A stretch of DNA of 64,000 bases from CAWDDG01 sp963801065. GTDB lineage: Bacteria > Actinomycetota > Actinomycetes > Jiangellales > Jiangellaceae. Below the pieces are notes generated by a model. The model had not been told where the DNA came from. It saw only the letters and a program-made list of their open reading frames with translations, and made no database searches. The stretch lies in contig CAWDDG010000003.1 of the NCBI GenBank assembly GCA_963801065.1, forward strand, positions 530,277-594,276, in the 5' to 3' direction. Position 1 is the stretch's first letter. The number at the start of each line of letters is the position of its first letter. The position numbers and the translations under genes were made by a program. Below are positions 51,460-60,494 of the stretch, piece by piece.

Positions 51460-52301
51460 TGCGCCCGGAGGTGCTCACGAGGTGGAGCAGCCCGGGCCGC
51501 CAGGATGTCGCGTTGCGCCGATGTCCGAATCCATCGAGCCGAGAAGCGGCGCATCCCGAAAAGATCTCTCGGGGCACGCGCGTTCCGTTCAATACCTCGA
51601 CCGGGAGCACCGGGAACGCTGGCGGTAGTAGACGTGTGATCGGCGAGAAGTACTCACTGCTGGTGGCTGGTCACAACCTTGCCGAGGTATCACGATCAGG
51701 GGATCACATGCCGGACGGAAGACCCAGCGGATCGGAACCGGTCCAAGTGCGCGACCTGCGACCACATGAGATCCCTCGGCAGCGCGGCCCGGGTGCGCAC
51801 GACGAGCCGAACTCCCTGCGGGAGGGTGCGTATCTGGTGCTGGCGCGGGTGCTCCTCGCCAGCGGCGCGACTGACCGTGCCCTCGGGCTGCTCGAGCGGC
51901 TACACGCGTTCGCGATCGCGCAAGGCCGGACGGGCAACGGTATCGAGGCCCAGGCGCTGCAGGCCTACCCCCATGGCAACGTCCGGGTCTTCGCCGACGA
52001 GGGTCCGACACTCGGCTACCTGGCTCGGCTGCTGCCCGCGTTCGACGCCAAGCACACCGAGCCGTACCCCGGGTCGGGCGTCGCCGCCGCGGTGCCCAGC
52101 CTGATCGAGCCGCTGACCGCCCGCGAGCTGGAGGTTCTGGGGCTGCTGGCCGCCGGCAGGTCGAACCGGCGTATCGCCGCCGAACTGGTGGTCACCCTCG
52201 ACACCGTCAAGAAGCACGTCGGCCGGGTCCTGAACAAACTCGGCGCGGCCAACCGCACCGAGGCCGTCGCCCGGGCCCGGCAGTTCGGGCTGCTCCGCTA
52301 A
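51456..52301 (+). pseudogene. Decayed duplicate of the LuxR regulator
   Basis: The last 160 codons correspond to the C-terminus of the intact regulator: EPNSLREGAYLVLARVLLAS, LERLHAFAIAQGRTGN, then YLARLLPAFDAKHTEPYPGS and the whole LuxR helix-turn-helix. Two internal stretches (about 25 and 25 codons) are missing, and the N-terminal 700 residues (ATPase and most of the TPR region) are absent. The upstream part of the frame is unrelated text. Over the final 280 bp the DNA differs from the intact gene at only a few positions, so duplication or gene conversion was recent. If translated, it would be a stand-alone DNA-binding domain. Confidence 0.8.
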
Positions 52302-52538
52302 CGCCGCGCCGCCGACCCCACGGCACCTTCGTCCCGGTGCCGGCGGCAATTCCAAACGACACAGCGAGAAGACTTGCGATGACACACCGCAACCAACGAT
52401 CCGACCGAGGCCGGCCGCACGCTGAGGGCGGGCATGCCGTAGCGGTTCGGGCACCCGCTTGCCGGGTAGTTCGTTCCGATGTCAAGCCCTGCCCACCGGG
52501 CCGTCAGCGGCAGGATCAGATCGACCGCGGCCTCGCGG

Positions 52539-52739
52539 TCAGCTCTCGCGCAGGGTGCGGAAGAAGGTGCGCAGCCGCTGCGCGACGAGTTCGGGTTCTT
52601 CCAGCGGCATGAAGTGCCCGCCCTTGTCCGTGTTGCGCCATTGGCGGATATCGGTGTAGCTGCGTTCGGCCAGTTCACGCGGGTAGCCGTGGTCCTCGGT
52701 GCTCACGGTGATAGCGAAGAAGCTCGAACCGAACGTCAC
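52539..52739 (-). pseudogene. Epoxide-hydrolase-type C-terminal remnant
   Basis: 66 residues containing SYTDIRQWRNTDKGGHFMPL and EEPELVAQRLRTFFRTLRE, the C-terminal His segment (GGHFxxLEEPE) of alpha/beta epoxide hydrolases with an N-terminal EHN domain. The nucleophile, acid and all of the N-terminal part are missing. The reading continues upstream into the next gene without a start. The gap 52,302-52,538 shows nothing else recognisable. Confidence 0.6.
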
Positions 52740-52764
52740 CGCCGCCCGCGGCTGACGTCCTCGG

Positions 52765-53568
52765 TCAGCTGAGGAAGTCGGTGATCGCGGTCAGGCAGGT
52801 GTCGTCGTTCTCAAGATGCGGCAGGTGCGCGACACCGGGAAGCACGAGCAACCGCGCGTCCGGTATCCGCTCCACCATGCCCTGACCGACCGGGAGCTGG
52901 TCAGGCAGGTCCAGCTCACCCGACAGCACCAGGGTCGGTACGGCGATCCGGTCCAGCCGCTCCCACGCCGGTTCCGCGGGGATCAGCTCGCCGGGCTCCT
53001 CGTTGGCCAGCGCGATGCCGTTCATCTCCAGGAACAGTTCGCGCGCCTCACCGCCGACCCGGCCCTCCGGTGACGTCGGCCCGTCCAGCCACAGCCACGC
53101 CTCCAGCCGGTTCGCCTCGGCGACGTCGTTCGCCTCCTCTGCTCCCTCCAGCTTCTGTACCAGTCCGTTGACCGGCTCCGGATAGGTCTCGAGCCACGGC
53201 GCCTCGCCCGACACCGACGGCGCGATCAACACCAACCGGGACACCCGGTCCGGATGCGCGAGCGCAATGTCGATCGCCGTACCGCCGCCATTCGAGCAGC
53301 CGACCACCGCGGCCCGGTCGACACCGGCCGCGTCCAGGACCGCGACCGCGTCGGCGATCCTCGAATACGGTTCCGGCGTGTACGTCGTCTCGCCGTACCC
53401 GCGTTGGTCGTAGCTGATCGCCTGGTGGTCCGGCGCGAGGCGGTCGCTGAGGTGACGCCAGCCTCGTCGGTCGGTGACCCCGGCATGGATCAGCAGCACC
53501 GGGTCACCGGTGCCGATCGACGAGTAGGCCAGCCCGGCTTGTCCCGAGGTCGCGAACACAGTGGCCAT
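52765..53568 (-). CDS. Alpha/beta-fold hydrolase
   Basis: 267 aa. DPVLLIHAGVTDRRGWRHLS is the oxyanion region, VVGCSNGGGTAIDIALAHPD holds the nucleophile Ser (elbow GCSNGG), LVLSGELDLPDQLPVG the Asp and GVAHLPHLENDD the His. The branch resembles 3-oxoadipate enol-lactonase/esterase-like hydrolases. No pathway genes are adjacent. It is followed by an epoxide hydrolase relic. Confidence 0.88.
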   Translation of the reverse strand: MATVFATSGQAGLAYSSIGTGDPVLLIHAGVTDRRGWRHLSDRLAPDHQAISYDQRGYGETTYTPEPYSRIADAVAVLDAAGVDRAAVVGCSNGGGTAIDIALAHPDRVSRLVLIAPSVSGEAPWLETYPEPVNGLVQKLEGAEEANDVAEANRLEAWLWLDGPTSPEGRVGGEARELFLEMNGIALANEEPGELIPAEPAWERLDRIAVPTLVLSGELDLPDQLPVGQGMVERIPDARLLVLPGVAHLPHLENDDTCLTAITDFLS

Positions 53569-53655
53569 GCTCGCATGGACACCGCCCCACGATCGCGTGG
53601 GAGATCGAGCGCGGGCTGCCCAACGCCAAGAGCGGAGGCGGGTGGAGACAGCTCG

Positions 53656-54234
53656 TCAGCGGGTTGCGAGGAAGTCGAGCACGCGCCGGCTGAGCAGTGC
53701 GGCAGCGTTTGCGTCGTAGGACGGCAGGCTGGTATCGGCGAACAAGTGCTGATCACCGGGGTAGAGAAACAGTTCCGCTTGCTCGGCCGACTCGACGAGC
53801 GCGCGGGCGGCGTCGATGTCGCCGCCCTCTTCGACGAAGAACGGGTCCGCTTCCATGGCGTGGACCTGCACCGGCACGTCCGCCGGCCAGGAGGACCCGA
53901 ACTCCGAGATCGGGATGCAGGAGTGGAACAGCAGCGCCCCGCGGGCGCCCGACCTGGTCTGGGCCAGCTTCTGCGCCGGCATCCCTCCGAGCGAGAAGCC
54001 GGCGTAGACGAGCTCGTTCGGTAGCTCGTCCGCGGCACGCACTCCACGCTCGAGCACGTCCCCGAATCCGATCTGTCTGCCGTACGCCAGACCATCGTCC
54101 AGGGTCTGGAAGGTACGGGCGTCGTAGAGATCCGGCGTGTGCACCGTGTGCCCGGCCCGTCGGAGTTCGTCGGCGAAGGCGAGGACCCCCGACGTCTGAC
54201 CCTGCGCGTGATGAAACAACAACACCTCAGCCAT
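53656..54234 (-). CDS. Dienelactone-hydrolase-family protein
   Basis: 192 aa from the ATG at 54234, with a perfect AAGGAGG. VLLFHHAQGQTSGVLAFADE opens the fold, and GFSLGGMPAQKLAQ has Ser at the nucleophile position (dienelactone hydrolases normally have Cys). MEADPFFVEEGGD holds the Asp and PGDQHLFADTSLP the His. It is divergent from a helix-turn-helix regulator with 88 bp between starts, which probably controls it. Confidence 0.88.
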   Translation of the reverse strand: MAEVLLFHHAQGQTSGVLAFADELRRAGHTVHTPDLYDARTFQTLDDGLAYGRQIGFGDVLERGVRAADELPNELVYAGFSLGGMPAQKLAQTRSGARGALLFHSCIPISEFGSSWPADVPVQVHAMEADPFFVEEGGDIDAARALVESAEQAELFLYPGDQHLFADTSLPSYDANAAALLSRRVLDFLATR

Positions 54235-54284
54235 GCGGCCTCCTTGCTCTCGGATGGGCGACACGCACGAGGTCGCCACCAATC

Positions 54285-54313
54285 TTGCCGCGAACACTCC
54301 AACACTTTAGACT
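54285..54313 (+). promoter_or_regulatory. Sigma-70-like promoter TTGCCG-N17-TAGACT for the regulator gene
   Basis: The -35 TTGCCG (54285-54290) and -10 TAGACT (54308-54313) are 17 bp apart, and the ATG at 54323 is 9 nt after the -10, so the leader is very short. A direct repeat AACACT (54293-54298, 54301-54306) lies in the spacer and may be a regulator site. Confidence 0.55.
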
Positions 54314-54322
54314 GATCCACAA

Positions 54323-54910
54323 ATGTCGAGCAATAGGCAGTTCCCCGACTACGACCTCCCGGACACGGTCGAGGTGTCGACACCCGCGCAGCTTCACGCG
54401 ATCGCCGACCCACTGCGAAGCACGATCCTCGATCTGGTGCTCGAGCGGGCCGCGACCGTCGCGGAGCTGGCCGCCGCGGTCGACCGCCCGAAGAGCACGG
54501 TCGCTCACCACGTCAACGTGCTCGTCGAAGCGGGGATGCTCCGCGTCGTGCGCACCAGGCGGGTGCGCGCCATCGACGAGCGGTACTACGGACGCACGGG
54601 CCGCACCCTCTACGTGGGCGTGATCCGGCGCCCTAGCGACACCACGACACCCGTGTGCATCAACGGCCTCTCCGTGGCCGCGGCTGAGTCAGTCCCGGCC
54701 CACGAGGCGGACCGGCTCTACACCACGATCCGCCACGCACGGATCCCCGCGCAGTCCGCGGCTCAGTTCTGGCGGCGCGTCGAGGCGCTGATCCGGGAGT
54801 TCACCCAGCTGCCGCGCTCCGGCGACACGGTTTTCGGCTTCGCCGCCGGTCTCTACCCGACCGACCACCCCACCTTGCCCGAAGCGAACCACGAGTCCGC
54901 CGACGGGTGA
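54323..54910 (+). CDS. ArsR-like winged-helix transcription regulator
   Basis: 195 aa. The helix-turn-helix is at about residues 25-80: AQLHAIADPLRSTILDLVLE, then DRPKSTVAHHVNVLVEAGML. The C-terminal half (YGRTGRTLYVGVIRRPSDTT, then FTQLPRSGDTVFGFAAGLYP) matches the longer HTH_20-type regulators of actinobacteria. It is divergent from the dienelactone-hydrolase-like gene, its likely target. Confidence 0.85.
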   Translation: MSSNRQFPDYDLPDTVEVSTPAQLHAIADPLRSTILDLVLERAATVAELAAAVDRPKSTVAHHVNVLVEAGMLRVVRTRRVRAIDERYYGRTGRTLYVGVIRRPSDTTTPVCINGLSVAAAESVPAHEADRLYTTIRHARIPAQSAAQFWRRVEALIREFTQLPRSGDTVFGFAAGLYPTDHPTLPEANHESADG

Positions 54911-55320
54911 TGTTCGGGCCTGCCTGCGGGAATACCAGACGGGTTCGCGCGCGAGACGGTAGAGGCAGCCGGCGCCGGTGCTGACGCCAAACGTCGCTCT
55001 GGATCTCGCAGCCAGGCGGATGCATCCGTATCTGCCGAATTGAGGATGCGTCAGTCGATCTTGCCGTCGTGCGAGTGGGCGTGGAGAGTGGTCCACCTCA
55101 ACGGCTCCGGCTGGCGTCTCCGCGATCTTGGCGTGGTCTTGTTCGGCGTCGGTCGCCGGTTGCCGAGGCTGATCGATGCCGAGCTGTTCGGCGCGGCGTG
55201 CGCCCGGCGTAAGCAACGTGCGCAGCGGGCGAGAGGCAGCCACCGGCCCGCGTTGTGAAGGCCCGCGATCTGGCCGCGTAGCGCGATCCGATCGAGGGCT
55301 GAGCCCGGGGCGATCGCCGC
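54911..55320. other. 410-bp gap, possibly relic coding DNA
   Basis: No intact gene. Read on the minus strand the segment carries protein-like text in one frame (ALDRIALRGQIAGLHNAGR, then TLHAHSHDGKID) that ends in a stop near 55,043. This may be a worn coding remnant of unknown origin, but no family could be named. Confidence 0.3.
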
Positions 55321-56193
55321 TCACGGTGAGACGCGGAACCACGTCTGCTCACCGGAGGTCCAACCGACACACTCGTTGTCGGGCGCGGTCAGTCGCAAGC
55401 GCCCGACGTACAGCAAATCGTCCTCGGGCAACGTCACCCAGTCGAGGATCGCAGCGGTCCACGTCACGGTGGTGCCGGCCGCGCACGACCCGGTGCCATC
55501 GGTCGACAGGACGAACGTGTCACCGTCGATCTCGTAGTGTCCGGTGTCATCGGGGTCGACACCGAGCAGGCCGCCGTCGTCGACCGAATACCTGCCGTCC
55601 GAGGTGAAGCTGGCGAGCTGGCCGGTGCCTTCGCGGAGCCAGATCCCCTCGATCTCGGTGCTGAGCTCGACCGGGGCATCAGAGACGGTGACGGGTTCAA
55701 CGATGGTCGAGGCCGACCGCGAAATCGGCGACAATCGGGTGAGGTTCCACGGCACGCCGGCATTGTCATGGCATCCGGCGCCATGCGTCGCGAGCACCCG
55801 CCCGTCCTCGGGGATGTCATCGACGTTGAAGGCCCAATCGGGGCACGCGCCGTTGGTCACGGTGATGATCACCTCGGTCCCGTTCAGCTCATAGGTTCCG
55901 ATGCCCCACGGGTCGGTGTCGAGGAGGCCATACGGGTCGAACCGGAACGAACCGTCCGCCCCGATCTGGTGCAGGAGACCCCCCGAGGTGGGCGGGTCCT
56001 CGACCTGCCAGATCCCCGCCAGCGTTTCGGCTGTGACTGGAATCGGCTCAGTGATCGTCGGTTCCACGCTCGTCTGGTCTGTGGTCGTCGATGCCGTGGT
56101 CGTCGCGTCCGACGCCGAGTCCGAATCGTCGCCACACCCGGCCGCAACAGTCAGACCGACCAGCATCGCGCCGATCGCGATTCCGTTCCTCAT
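55321..56193 (-). CDS. Putative lipoprotein of unknown function
   Basis: 290 aa from the ATG at 56193, after a G-rich ribosome-binding site. The signal peptide MRNGIAIGAMLVGLTVAAGC ends in a lipobox (VAAGC) with Cys20. A Ser/Thr-rich linker (about 22-50) is followed by two similar domains. The first has LAGIWQVEDPPTSGG ... GSFRFDPYGLLDTDPWGIG; the second IEGIWLREGTGQLAS ... GRYSVDDGGLLGVDPDDTG. Each is a GxW-start beta domain with a G-x-Y/F core, so the protein arose by internal duplication. It is likely anchored to the outer face of the membrane. Confidence 0.82.
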   Translation of the reverse strand: MRNGIAIGAMLVGLTVAAGCGDDSDSASDATTTASTTTDQTSVEPTITEPIPVTAETLAGIWQVEDPPTSGGLLHQIGADGSFRFDPYGLLDTDPWGIGTYELNGTEVIITVTNGACPDWAFNVDDIPEDGRVLATHGAGCHDNAGVPWNLTRLSPISRSASTIVEPVTVSDAPVELSTEIEGIWLREGTGQLASFTSDGRYSVDDGGLLGVDPDDTGHYEIDGDTFVLSTDGTGSCAAGTTVTWTAAILDWVTLPEDDLLYVGRLRLTAPDNECVGWTSGEQTWFRVSP

Positions 56194-56361
56194 GGTTCCC
56201 CCCCGCTTTCCCCGATGACGATCGGGCCCGCTCGGGAACTCCGACGTCGACTCAGGGTGGCATACCGAGCCTGCGATGGCCCGAGTGCTTGCTATCGCGA
56301 GCAAACATGCGGCCGCCAAATCGCCTCCGCAAGTAGGCACCTCAACATCTGGTCACGGCGC

Positions 56362-56390
56362 CCCGCCCGCCGCGGAGCACTGCGGGCGGG
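56362..56390. terminator. GC-rich hairpin, possible terminator
   Basis: Arms CCCGCCCGC (56362-56370) and GCGGGCGGG (56382-56390) pair perfectly over 9 bp around an 11-nt loop. No clear T-run follows on either strand. It lies 170 bp upstream of the lipoprotein gene and may end leftward transcription from the SDR gene. Confidence 0.35.
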
Positions 56391-56534
56391 CGGGTGGTTA
56401 GGGTGTTCTGGCGCTGGTCGAGTCACAGTGAGCGAAAGGGGTACCCCTCGTCGACCATGCCTTCCCTGGTGTCGGCGGCGATATGTCCGAACCGCCGACG
56501 GGTCGCCCGTTCAGCGGTCATGGCTGGTGCTCTC

Positions 56535-56605
56535 TCCTAGTGGGTATTTCCCCTCGGATGCCATCCCGCCGGGTACCGCCACCGATGATCAGCACGTGCA
56601 CGTCG
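56535..56605 (-). pseudogene. Possible N-terminal remnant of an FAD-dependent oxidoreductase
   Basis: On the minus strand a GGAGGA site precedes GTG and the text VHVLIIGGGT, a typical start of an FAD/NAD Rossmann fold. One base further on the frame changes to GGMASEGKYPLG and then is lost. Normal proteins would continue GGxxxAxxLxxxG. It is short, so chance is possible. The rest of the 565-bp gap 56,194-56,758 shows nothing convincing except the hairpin. Confidence 0.3.
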
Positions 56606-56758
56606 GATTCCTCCTGACGCTGGACTTTCCTCGCTGCCACGCTGCCGACGGCTTCCGCGGGGCTGCAGCGCCGAGGCAGATGATCGCCATCGCCGGCAGG
56701 CCGGAGAAGCTCGGGTCGACGTTCCCTCTTGGTTGGCCCTTGCGCCCCGCGCTGGTAT

Positions 56759-57496
56759 TCATGGCAGCTCTTGCAGCCCGGCGGCGGTGAGCACGTACCC
56801 GGGGGCACTGGTCGCCGGACCTGCCCGTACCAGGTTGACCAGGGCCGACCCGGCCATCTCAGGGGTCAACAGCTCCCCCAGCTGCTGCAGGTATGCCTCC
56901 TCGGTCTGGCCACCGCGGGCCGCGTACGCCCGAACCCCGCGCCTGCCCACGTCTCCGAACGGAGTCATCCTGGGCATCACCGCCGTGACAGTGATGTCCA
57001 GCCCGGCACGGCGCGACTCTTCCTGCGCGTAGGCAGCGATGAACCGCTGGGTGGCCTTGGAACCGGCGTACCCTCCGCTGGCCGGTGATCCGTTGATGGC
57101 GGCCCCGCTGCTCACCACCACCACCCTGCTGCCCGGCGGCAGCGGCTTGAGCAGTGCCTCACGCAACCAGGTGAACGCGATCTTGACGTCGGCATGCCAG
57201 TTGACGGAGAACGTCTCCCAGGTCTGGTACTGCAGCGGATGCATCACCGGGTTCGCGCCGGCTGCCAGGATGAGCACCTCGGGTTCGTACCGGTCCAGCA
57301 GGCTCCACGCCACCGCCTCGTCGGCCGCATCCGCGACCTCGGTCCGGATGTTCGGGCTGGTGGTGGCCAGCTCGGCAAGTGCCGGGCCGGTCCGGGCGAC
57401 CGCGACTACCGGAGCACCAGCCTCGGCGAATGCGCGAGCGATCCCACGCCCCAAGCCCCGGCTCGCGCCTACGACGACCGTGGTCTTGCCCGACAT
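56759..57496 (-). CDS. SDR-family NAD(P)-dependent oxidoreductase
   Basis: About 245 aa from the ATG at 57496 (15 bp further upstream is possible). Cofactor motif TTVVVGASRGLGRGIARAFA, LILAAGANPVM (the NNAG position reads AAGA), VVVVSSGAAINGSPASGGYA with the Ser and YAGSKATQ with the Tyr-x-x-x-Lys pair. All catalytic residues are present. The substrate is unknown. It stands downstream of the DUF899 gene in the same direction. Confidence 0.88.
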   Translation of the reverse strand: MSGKTTVVVGASRGLGRGIARAFAEAGAPVVAVARTGPALAELATTSPNIRTEVADAADEAVAWSLLDRYEPEVLILAAGANPVMHPLQYQTWETFSVNWHADVKIAFTWLREALLKPLPPGSRVVVVSSGAAINGSPASGGYAGSKATQRFIAAYAQEESRRAGLDITVTAVMPRMTPFGDVGRRGVRAYAARGGQTEEAYLQQLGELLTPEMAGSALVNLVRAGPATSAPGYVLTAAGLQELP

Positions 57497-57538
57497 GTCA
57501 CTCAAGATCAATCGCCCTCTTCTCCACGGTCCCTGGTT

Positions 57539-58303
57539 TCAAATGCCGTCGTACTCGTCGTGGCGGCGGTACCAGAGGCCGGTCTCGTTGCGGCCGAGTG
57601 GCGCGCGGTCGAGCCACTGGTACATGCCCCAGAGGCCGTCGATCCCGCGCTCGTACGCCGAGTAGGTGTGGTATACGACGCCATCCTGGAGCGTGAACGC
57701 GCTCATGCCGGGCCCTTCTCGCCTGTACGTCGGCCAGTCCGTTCCGGTGCTCGACGTGAGCGCGGCGACCACGGGATTCTCCTCGCCGGCCGGCAGCCGA
57801 AAGTCCGTCTTGCGGAAGTTCTCTTCGACGGCTCCCGACTGCCACTGCTCCTTGGTGTGTGTCACCTGGAAGTCGTAGTTGAAGTCGCTGTCGGACGAAG
57901 ACGCCCAGGGGAAGCTCCAGCCCATCCGCCGCTTGTACTCCTGCAGTTTCGGCAGCGGAGCCCGCGACACCGCGCACAGCGTGACGTCGTGATTCGCGAG
58001 GTGGACGACGGAGCCGTCGAAGCCGTCCGCGATCGCCGAGCAGGACGGACACCCCGCCGTGTACTCGGGCCCGAACATGAAGTGATAGACGAGCAGCTGC
58101 GAGCGTCCTCCGAACAGCTCGGCGAGGGACGCGGTGCCCTCGTCGGTCTCGAAGCGGTACTCCTTGTCGATTCGAACCCAGGGCAGCTCCTGCCGCTGCC
58201 GCGCCAGTTCGTCGCTGCGCCGGGTCAGCGCCTTCTCGGCCTCGAGCAGCTCCAACCGGGCCGCAAGCCACTGTTCTCGTGTACCGGTCTTGTGATCGGT
58301 CAT
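57539..58303 (-). CDS. DUF899 thioredoxin-like protein
   Basis: 254 aa from the ATG at 58303, with GGAG upstream. ARLELLEAEKALTRRSDELA and the charged RQRQELPWVRIDKEYRFETD are the DUF899 start. YHFMFGPEYTAGCPSCSAIA holds the CPSC redox-type motif and WGMYQWLDRAPLGRNETG the family C-terminus. The fold is thioredoxin-like; a redox or dithiol role is suggested but unproven. It is followed by the SDR gene and preceded, 20 bp away, by the DUF2182 gene. Confidence 0.9.
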   Translation of the reverse strand: MTDHKTGTREQWLAARLELLEAEKALTRRSDELARQRQELPWVRIDKEYRFETDEGTASLAELFGGRSQLLVYHFMFGPEYTAGCPSCSAIADGFDGSVVHLANHDVTLCAVSRAPLPKLQEYKRRMGWSFPWASSSDSDFNYDFQVTHTKEQWQSGAVEENFRKTDFRLPAGEENPVVAALTSSTGTDWPTYRREGPGMSAFTLQDGVVYHTYSAYERGIDGLWGMYQWLDRAPLGRNETGLWYRRHDEYDGI

Positions 58304-58323
58304 TGTTTCTCTCCTTCTTGTCG

Positions 58324-59040
58324 CTACTCCATGGTGTGGCCCGCGCCACCGATGTGAGACGCCATCGCTGGCGTGAGTCCGGGAACCGACGAGGGCGCTA
58401 TGACGATCAGGGCTCCAAGTCCGACGATCGCCAGCGCCAGCGGCACATCGATGGCGGCCTTCGCGGGCAGCAGCTTCTGGGCGAGGACGAGGACGGCGAT
58501 CACGGACATCCAGACGACGCTCATGACGCCCAGCGCCACCAGCATCAGCATCAGTCCGATGCTCGAGCCGACGCAGTAGAGCCCGAACTCGAATCCAGAG
58601 CGGACGCTCTCGCGGCAGCGCCGGCGGAAGTGCTGCTTGAGCGGCGTGAACTCGTAGACACCCGCCGCGATCGCCACCGCGCCGGCGGCGAAAGACCCGT
58701 GCGGCCGGTACAACGCATACACGGCGACGCCCACGAGTGTCCAGACGGCAAGGTACGACCCGACGAATAGCGGCACGGCGCGCACCCGACCACTGGCGCG
58801 AGCGCGTCTCACGACCGCCGGAACCGCGCCCGGCAGCATCATCGCCGCCATCATCGACACCCACACGGCGACAAAGAACACGAACGAACCGAGCTCGGTC
58901 GCAACGCCCATGTCCATCCCGCTCATCTGCCGGACCGCAACCACCCAGGATGCGGCGGCGAGCCCCAGCGTCGCCGCCAGCGCGGCCGCCCTGGCGCTCG
59001 TCTTGGCGGCGGAGCGTGGAGCCGGCGTCGCGTCGCTCAT
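58324..59040 (-). CDS. DUF2182 integral membrane protein
   Basis: 238 aa with six helices. VRQMSGMDMGVATELGSFVF, then WVSMMAAMMLPGAVPAVVRR and VYEFTPLKQHFRRRCRESVR are the Met-rich and basic motifs of DUF2182, described as putative metal-binding membrane proteins. The ATG at 59040 overlaps the stop of the truncated SDR gene (ATGA), so a relic gene now provides translational coupling. Function unknown. Confidence 0.88.
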   Translation of the reverse strand: MSDATPAPRSAAKTSARAAALAATLGLAAASWVVAVRQMSGMDMGVATELGSFVFFVAVWVSMMAAMMLPGAVPAVVRRARASGRVRAVPLFVGSYLAVWTLVGVAVYALYRPHGSFAAGAVAIAAGVYEFTPLKQHFRRRCRESVRSGFEFGLYCVGSSIGLMLMLVALGVMSVVWMSVIAVLVLAQKLLPAKAAIDVPLALAIVGLGALIVIAPSSVPGLTPAMASHIGGAGHTME

Positions 59041-59471
59041 GACTTGACGGCCTCTGCTTCTGGGAGCGCCGAATTCTGGCGCTCGAGCGTCTTGGCCGCA
59101 CCACCCTGCCAACTCTCGGCCACGGACGCTGACATCGGCATGAAGGCCTGGGTCACGCCGTACGTCCCGAAGAGGTTGACAGCGAGGTGCTTCTCGAGCG
59201 CGGTACGATCGCGCAGGTTGTCGTAGAGCGCCACGCCAGCGTTGTTGATGAGAAGGTCGGGAGACGCGACGCTCTCGACAGCTGCCTGGATCTGCGTCGC
59301 GCTGGTCACATCCAGGGTCAGGGGCGTGACTCGCCCATCCGCGTGAGCTGAGGGTTGGCGCATGCCGGCATACACACGCCTCGCGCCTCTCCTCAAGGCC
59401 TCGTCGACCAGCGCTTGCCCGATGCCGCGATTGACCCAGGTCACCAGAACTGCTCCGTCTGCGAGCGGCAT
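59037..59471 (-). pseudogene. Short-chain dehydrogenase with internal deletion
   Basis: 144 aa instead of the usual 230 or so. The N-terminal half is an SDR (AVLVTWVNRGIGQALVDEAL, DLLINNAGVALYDNL, HLAVNLFGTYGVTQAFMPM), but it jumps directly to SASVAESWQGGAAKTLERQN, which is the C-terminal end in this family. The segment with catalytic Ser, Tyr-x-x-x-Lys is missing, and the first Gly of the cofactor motif (TGxxxGIG) reads TW. The frame stays open, so a folded but inactive product could still be made. Confidence 0.75.
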
Positions 59472-59474
59472 GCG

Positions 59475-60494
59475 TCACCCTCCTGCTCTGTCTGCCCAGC
59501 CTGGCCCCTGCGACAACGTCGGAAGGGAAAGCCGCCGCAGCTTGAAAGGAAGGTTCGGTGGCTGACCGTTTATGAGTCGCAGCACCTGACCCTCGCTCAC
59601 CCAGACGCTCCCGCCCACACGTACCAACGACGTGGGCTGATCCAGTTCGGAGACCACGGCGGTCGTCCCCGTGTCGACGTTCACCAGGGTGAGACGGCCG
59701 ACCAGCTCTGCCACCAGAAGTCGAGCAGGGTCGAGCATGCGGATTCCGTCGGGCACCACGAGGTCCCGGTCAAGGCGTATCGCAGTCGCGGGCGCTGCCG
59801 AACCGTCGAGCCTGATGCGCACTCGCAGCAGTTCCCCGGTGCCGAGGTTCGTCGTGTAGAGGGTTGAGATGCCGTCGAAGGCGATCCCGTTGATCTGTAG
59901 GAAGGGCACGGGACGGGTGAACAGCGGGTCCGTGGACCAGACCGTCAGGGAGCCCCCGTCGGCCCGCCCGGGCTGGGGTGTGGTCAGCCGCAAGATCCGC
60001 CCAGGCGTACCGGCGGTCGGGTCCGTGGTATCGGTGATGTAGACATCGCGGTGCGCCAATGTGATGTCGGCGCAGACACCCCGATCCGGCACCTCGTAGG
60101 TCGCCCGCAGCGTCCCGGTCCGCAGATCAAAAGCCCGGAGCGCCGTCGGCGTCTGGAAGGTCAGGTCGACGGCACATGCCCACAGCACGCCCCGAACCAT
60201 GTCAACGAGCACGCCCGCGGTCCCTGTGTTGACGCCGGCCGGGACAAACGTCTCGGCGTTCGTCGAGCCGGGCCGAAACCGCAGGATCTCGCCGGTGACG
60301 ACGCTCCCCGCAAACAGCGTGCCGGCCGGTGTGGCGGCGATGCTTTCCGGGAAGAAGTTGTCTCCGGGAACGGTCAGGCTTGACGCATCCCGGGCGTCGA
60401 GATCGAGGGGGGTGGACGCGGTGGCTGTGGGCGCCCATGACACCAGGACGGCCGCGAGGACGAGCGCGACGAACGCAAGGGCGCGGCTTTTCAT
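59475..60494 (-). CDS. Secreted SMP-30/gluconolactonase-like beta-propeller protein
   Basis: About 339 aa from ATG 60494, whose signal peptide (MKSRALAFVALVLAAVLVSW, cleavage near ATA) fits a secreted protein. SLTVPGDNFFPESIAATPAG, FLQINGIAFDGISTLYTTNL and LVVPDGIRMLDPARLLVAEL are propeller blades of the SMP-30 type with the Asp-Gly-Ile-x-x repeats. The frame is open to 60554; the extra 20 residues contain MTGASRGIGIR, which looks like an SDR cofactor motif. A sugar-lactonase role is possible but unproven. Confidence 0.82.
   Translation of the reverse strand: MKSRALAFVALVLAAVLVSWAPTATASTPLDLDARDASSLTVPGDNFFPESIAATPAGTLFAGSVVTGEILRFRPGSTNAETFVPAGVNTGTAGVLVDMVRGVLWACAVDLTFQTPTALRAFDLRTGTLRATYEVPDRGVCADITLAHRDVYITDTTDPTAGTPGRILRLTTPQPGRADGGSLTVWSTDPLFTRPVPFLQINGIAFDGISTLYTTNLGTGELLRVRIRLDGSAAPATAIRLDRDLVVPDGIRMLDPARLLVAELVGRLTLVNVDTGTTAVVSELDQPTSLVRVGGSVWVSEGQVLRLINGQPPNLPFKLRRLSLPTLSQGPGWADRAGG

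Noticed and set aside
55040..55258. 72-codon plus-strand frame in the 54.9-55.3 kb gap
   Set aside because: No ribosome-binding site and no similarity to any recognisable family; the opposite strand looks more protein-like but is also not assignable.
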